A stretch of 64,000 nucleotides of DNA from Gemmatimonadota bacterium (lineage in GTDB: Bacteria; Gemmatimonadota; Gemmatimonadetes; Gemmatimonadales; Gemmatimonadaceae). The position numbers and the translations under genes were made by a program. The notes under the pieces were generated by a model. That model was not told where the DNA came from, searched no databases, and was given only the letters and a program-made list of their open reading frames with translations. Shown here piece after piece: positions 60,532 through 64,000 of the stretch. Every line of letters begins with the position of its first letter. Position 1 is the stretch's first letter. Location: positions 1,302,001 through 1,366,000 of the forward strand of contig JADJRJ010000028.1 of NCBI GenBank assembly GCA_016712265.1, read 5' to 3'.

Positions 60532-62919
60532 ATGCCGAACCTCGACCCGCGCCAACCCGACTTCGACGCCGATACGACGGCGGTGCTCCGCGAGCAGTAC
60601 TCGCGCGCGGAGCGGGTGGTGAATGCGTTCCGGATCGGCATCCTCGGAGCACTCGCGATCGCTGCGACGGTGTATGCGCCGTATCTGGCCGCAAACCTCA
60701 ATGCCGCCAACTCTCTGGTGCTGGCGCCGCTGCTCTTCTGGGCGATCCTGCAGCACTTCTTGTGGCATTCGCGCACCTTGCACACGCCGCGGTTGCGGGT
60801 CATCAACGCGATTCTCGACGTGTCGGCCGTGTCCGCCATTGCGTTGGCGTACGGGGTGTTCGAGAGTGCCAACCTCGCGATCAAGTCGCCGATCCTCAGC
60901 GCGTATTTCGTCATCCTTGCAGCGCGCCCGTTCAGCGGATCGCCGCACCTCGCGACGTTGACCGGGCTGACGGCCATCGGGCAGTACTTGGCGGTCGTGG
61001 CGTTCCTGGTCGTGTCGGGTCGTCTTGAGCTGCACATGGATCCCCAGCTCACGGCGGTGGCCCCCGGCACCTCGTTTCTGGATGAGGGTGCCAAGGTGCT
61101 GTTCCTGGCCGTGAGCACCGCCGTCGCCAGCTATGCCACCTCCTGGAACCGGCGGACGCTGCAACAGGCCGTCGGCGCTCGACGCGACTTCGAGGCGCGT
61201 TTCAAGGCGGTCTTCGAGCATTCCGCCGTTGGGGTGGCCCTTCTTGATGACGGTGGCCGCATCGTGGAGGCCAACGATGCCATGTCACGCCTGGTCGGTG
61301 GTTCCAACCTGCACTTGATCGGACGGCAGGTGCATGAATTCGCGCCGATGGAGCACCGAGAGGCGGGCGCTGCGCTCGTCTCCAGTATTGTCAGTGGCGG
61401 GGAACCGTCGTCCGCTGCCGAGTTGCGCTTCCTGCGAGGCGATGGCACCGAGGTGTGGGCCTCCGTGACGGTGTCGCCCGCTCGTGGCGCCCGCAACGTG
61501 CGGCTCATTGCACTCGCCGAGGATGTTACCGAGCGCAAGGCCCTCGAAGCGCGCCTCTTGCACCAGGCGTTTTACGACGGTCTGACGGGGCTCGCGAATC
61601 GCTCGCTGTTTCGCGATCGCGTGGAGCATGCGCTCGCGCGGTCTGTGCGCGACCGGGCGAGCGTCGTCGTGTTGTTCCTCGACCTCGATCACTTCAAGAA
61701 CGTTAATGACACCCTGGGGCATGCGTCGGGCGACGCGCTGTTGCGCATCGTGGCCGGCCGCCTGCTCAATGCGACGCGCGGCAGTGATACGGTCGCCCGC
61801 CTCGGCGGGGATGAGTTCGCCGTGCTGTTGGAGAATGCGCGCACCGATGCGGAGGCGACCATTGTCGCCGAGCGCGTCGTGCAGAGCCTGCAGACGGCCA
61901 TCGAGCTGACGCCAGGTCAGGCGGTTCGCGTGTCGACCAGCATTGGCATCGCCCGCGCGGCGGAGCTGGACACCGTGGACGAACTGCTCCGGAACGCCGA
62001 CGTCGCCATGTATGCTGCCAAGGCATCCACGCGCGGTGGTTTCGCGTTTTTTGATCAATCCATGCACACCGCGCTCGTGGATCGCGTGATGCTGGAGGCC
62101 GACCTGCGCCGGGCGATCGACGACCGTGAGCTGTGGGTCGCCTACCAACCCATCGTGGACCTCGAGACCGGACGGATCAGCGGGATGGAGGCCCTCGCGC
62201 GCTGGCAGCATCCGCTCAAGGGCGCGATCCAGCCCGCCACGTTCATCCCAGTCGCGGAAGAAACCGGGATGATCATCGCGGTCGGGAGCATGGTTCTCGT
62301 GGAGGCGTGCCGTCAGGTCGCCCAATGGAACGTCGATCGGGCCCAGCCGCTGACGGTCACGGTAAACCTGTCGGCCGCGCAGTTGCAGTCCGAAACGTTG
62401 CTGGACGACGTGGCGGGGGCGCTCGCCGGGCCGGGGTTGCTCCCCAGATGCCTGGTGCTCGAAATCACGGAGAGCGTCCTCATGCAGAATGGCTCGGGAG
62501 CCCTTGAGCGTCTGCGCGCCCTGAAAGCCCTGGGGGTCCAGCTCGCCGTGGACGACTTCGGGACGGGGTACTCGTCGCTGAGCTACCTGCAGCAGTTCCC
62601 CGTGGACATCCTCAAGATCGACCGTTCGTTCACGAGCGGGCTGACGCGTGGTCCGAACCAGGATGCACTCGCGCGAACGATCATCGCCCTGGGTGACCTG
62701 CTGACCTTGCGGACCATCGCCGAGGGCGTGGAGCTGGAACAACAACATGAGCGCCTCAAGGAACTCGGGTGTTCCCATGGCCAGGGATACTTGTTCAGCA
62801 AACCCCTGACGGCGCGCGAGATGGGGATGCTGGTGGATGGGCACGCGCTGCCTGCACGGCCGCTGCCGGCGCTTAGCCATTCCGCACCGCTGGCGGCCTC
62901 GGCCGTTGGCGAGTTGTGA
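60532..62919 (+). CDS. Membrane PAS-GGDEF-EAL cyclic-di-GMP protein
   Basis: A 795-residue signalling enzyme. About six membrane helices (residues 30-205) are followed by a PAS domain (about 218-340), a GGDEF domain with intact active site RLGGDEFAVLL, and an EAL domain with intact MEALARWQH, NLSAAQLQSE, ESVLMQN and VDDFGTGYSSLSYLQ. Both synthase and phosphodiesterase motifs are complete, so it could be bifunctional or one domain could be regulatory. No Shine-Dalgarno site precedes the ATG, and the 200-nt leader after the tRNA-Gln terminator shows no recognised riboswitch. Confidence 0.93.
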   Translation: MPNLDPRQPDFDADTTAVLREQYSRAERVVNAFRIGILGALAIAATVYAPYLAANLNAANSLVLAPLLFWAILQHFLWHSRTLHTPRLRVINAILDVSAVSAIALAYGVFESANLAIKSPILSAYFVILAARPFSGSPHLATLTGLTAIGQYLAVVAFLVVSGRLELHMDPQLTAVAPGTSFLDEGAKVLFLAVSTAVASYATSWNRRTLQQAVGARRDFEARFKAVFEHSAVGVALLDDGGRIVEANDAMSRLVGGSNLHLIGRQVHEFAPMEHREAGAALVSSIVSGGEPSSAAELRFLRGDGTEVWASVTVSPARGARNVRLIALAEDVTERKALEARLLHQAFYDGLTGLANRSLFRDRVEHALARSVRDRASVVVLFLDLDHFKNVNDTLGHASGDALLRIVAGRLLNATRGSDTVARLGGDEFAVLLENARTDAEATIVAERVVQSLQTAIELTPGQAVRVSTSIGIARAAELDTVDELLRNADVAMYAAKASTRGGFAFFDQSMHTALVDRVMLEADLRRAIDDRELWVAYQPIVDLETGRISGMEALARWQHPLKGAIQPATFIPVAEETGMIIAVGSMVLVEACRQVAQWNVDRAQPLTVTVNLSAAQLQSETLLDDVAGALAGPGLLPRCLVLEITESVLMQNGSGALERLRALKALGVQLAVDDFGTGYSSLSYLQQFPVDILKIDRSFTSGLTRGPNQDALARTIIALGDLLTLRTIAEGVELEQQHERLKELGCSHGQGYLFSKPLTAREMGMLVDGHALPARPLPALSHSAPLAASAVGEL

Positions 62920-63029
62920 CCCACGTCGCTTGTTGCCGAGCACGCCGGGGGTAATGTTCCGTGGTCGCGGCGCGATGGTTTCGCCCGCGTGGTGGGGAGG
63001 GGGGGAGGCCGCGCGGATCCGGACCCGAC

Positions 63030-64000
63030 ATGCTGACACCGACGTCTAGCGACCCCCCGCTCTCGGGATCCGAGGGCCCTGCCGTCCGTGGGGCGGCAGA
63101 GCTGCTGCCGGCGACCCTCGATCACCTCGCGCGCCTGGGGCTGGCCGTGTCGGGGGGCGACGCGTTTGTTGTGGTGCTCCTCGGGTCTGACCGTCGCAGC
63201 TTTACGGCCGGCGAATCGCCGCCCGCCTGGATGGCCCACGACCCCGGGATCCTCCTGCGGACGGGGATTCTCGCCCGGGCGGTGGACGCGGTGGACGTCG
63301 CACTGGCCTTGCAGGTGGACGACGCCATCGACCACGAGGCCCTCATTGAGCTGCGGGTGGGTGGCCTGCTGGTGGCCCCGATCATCCGCGGGGATGGCCT
63401 GGTGGAAGGACTGGTTGCCGCGTGCGTCTCAGCGCCACGGCCCTGGGGGGAGGCTGCGCGGGCCGCGCTCGTCGACGTCGCGCGCGTGGCGCAGAGCGCG
63501 CTGGGGTGGCAGGCGCTGGCGATGGACCGGGCGCCGCGGGGACGGCGCCCCGATGCGCACCTGGACGTGTTGACGGGCCTACCGGCCCGCAGCGCGTTCC
63601 TCAAGCGACTCCACGAGGCGGCATCGCGCGCGCAGCGCGATGCGGACTCGCCCTTCGCGCTGTTGCTGCTCGATCTGGACGACTTTCGGGCGGTGAATGA
63701 GAGCCTTGGACATGCTGCGGGTGATGCGGCGTTGGTGGAGGTCGCGCGGCGGCTGGAGCACTGCGTGCGCGGGGGCGACCTGGTGGCGCGGCTGGGTGGT
63801 GACGAGTTCGCACTCCTCCTCGAGCGGGTGAGCGACGCCCGCGAGCCTGCACTGGTGGCGGCGCGTGTGCAGGAGGCCCTCCGCACGCCGATGTCGTTAG
63901 GTTCCACCGAGTGGGTGGCGTCCGCGAGTCTCGGCCTCGCCCTGTCCGGGCCGGGCAACGGGCCGCCCGAGGCGATCCTCCGGTCGGCCGACATGGCGAT
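63030..64000 (+). CDS. GAF-like/GGDEF diguanylate cyclase, 5' part (runs off the right edge)
   Basis: An open frame from ATG 63030 to the window end (323 codons, no stop). The N-terminal ~155 residues look like a small sensory domain of GAF type (AVSGGDAFVVVLLGSDRRSF, LRVGGLLVAPIIRGDGLVEG, ARAALVDVARVAQSALGW). A GGDEF domain follows: LDVLTGLPARSAFLKRLHEA, LLLDLDDFRAVNESLGHAAG and RLGGDEFALLL, all active-site residues present. It is transcribed in the same direction as the preceding PAS-GGDEF-EAL gene, 110 bp downstream. Whether an EAL domain follows is outside the window. Confidence 0.9.
   Translation, partial: MLTPTSSDPPLSGSEGPAVRGAAELLPATLDHLARLGLAVSGGDAFVVVLLGSDRRSFTAGESPPAWMAHDPGILLRTGILARAVDAVDVALALQVDDAIDHEALIELRVGGLLVAPIIRGDGLVEGLVAACVSAPRPWGEAARAALVDVARVAQSALGWQALAMDRAPRGRRPDAHLDVLTGLPARSAFLKRLHEAASRAQRDADSPFALLLLDLDDFRAVNESLGHAAGDAALVEVARRLEHCVRGGDLVARLGGDEFALLLERVSDAREPALVAARVQEALRTPMSLGSTEWVASASLGLALSGPGNGPPEAILRSADMA

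Overview
The window is GC-rich, densely packed bacterial chromosome from a Gram-negative (diderm) organism. It carries a lipid A/LPS-type export and acylation cluster, OmpA and beta-barrel proteins, class A penicillin-binding protein, and many lipoproteins. The gene mix (a PorX-type PglZ response regulator, many two-component and GGDEF proteins, VWA/PspA/AAA+ genes), the codon use and the scarcity of clear Shine-Dalgarno sites suggest Gemmatimonadota. That assignment is inference from content only. No phage, transposon, plasmid or CRISPR features were seen.

Layout. 1-2.4 kb (minus): ruvC (partial), yebC, a RecA/DnaB-type ATPase and its small partner. 2.4-9.7 kb (plus): a porX-like response regulator/phosphodiesterase, then a tightly coupled ABC exporter, three glycosyltransferases and an LpxL-type acyltransferase. 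9.8-17.7 kb: class V aminotransferase, tyrS (minus) divergent from a class A PBP, amidohydrolase, ilvE and an HNH nuclease.

17.8-25.5 kb (plus): a seven-gene operon encoding a VWA protein, a PspA-like coiled coil, a substrate-binding protein fused to OmpA, permease and ATPase of a TauABC/SsuABC-type transporter, a membrane coiled coil, and an AAA+ ATPase. This is the most unusual gene set in the window. 25.6-33.1 kb (minus): an NtrY/NtrX-like kinase and regulator separated by three small paralogous membrane proteins, then a bactofilin-like/beta-barrel protein, a DUF4390-type protein and an AhpD-like protein. The AhpD-like gene has an in-frame UGA at the resolving-cysteine position, followed by a bacterial-type SECIS hairpin, so it is very probably a selenoprotein.

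33.4-43.3 kb: NYN/LOTUS RNA-binding protein and alkyladenine glycosylase, a hybrid sensor kinase (minus), an outer membrane barrel (minus), an orphan zinc-ribbon family with a truncated copy, and an amidohydrolase fused to FG-GAP repeats. 43.4-50.9 kb (minus): kbl-tdh threonine catabolism, an SDR with a changed active site, two paralogous lipoproteins, a formate dehydrogenase-like molybdoenzyme and a small HMA-like protein. 51-64 kb: beta-hydroxyacid dehydrogenase, second class V aminotransferase, lipoproteins, thioesterase, DUF2203, RNase Z, KGG-repeat stress protein, class II photolyase, tRNA-Ala(CGC), tRNA-Gln(CTG) and two GGDEF proteins, the last running off the right edge.

Three sequence-level patterns recur. 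First, several genes have a TAnnnT -10 box exactly 7 nt (once 8) before the start codon, which points to leaderless mRNAs. Second, TTA leucine codons occur mostly inside a GTTAGG(C/T)-type word. Third, tandem TGCCGTC heptamers (GACGGCA on the other strand) lie in intergenic gaps.
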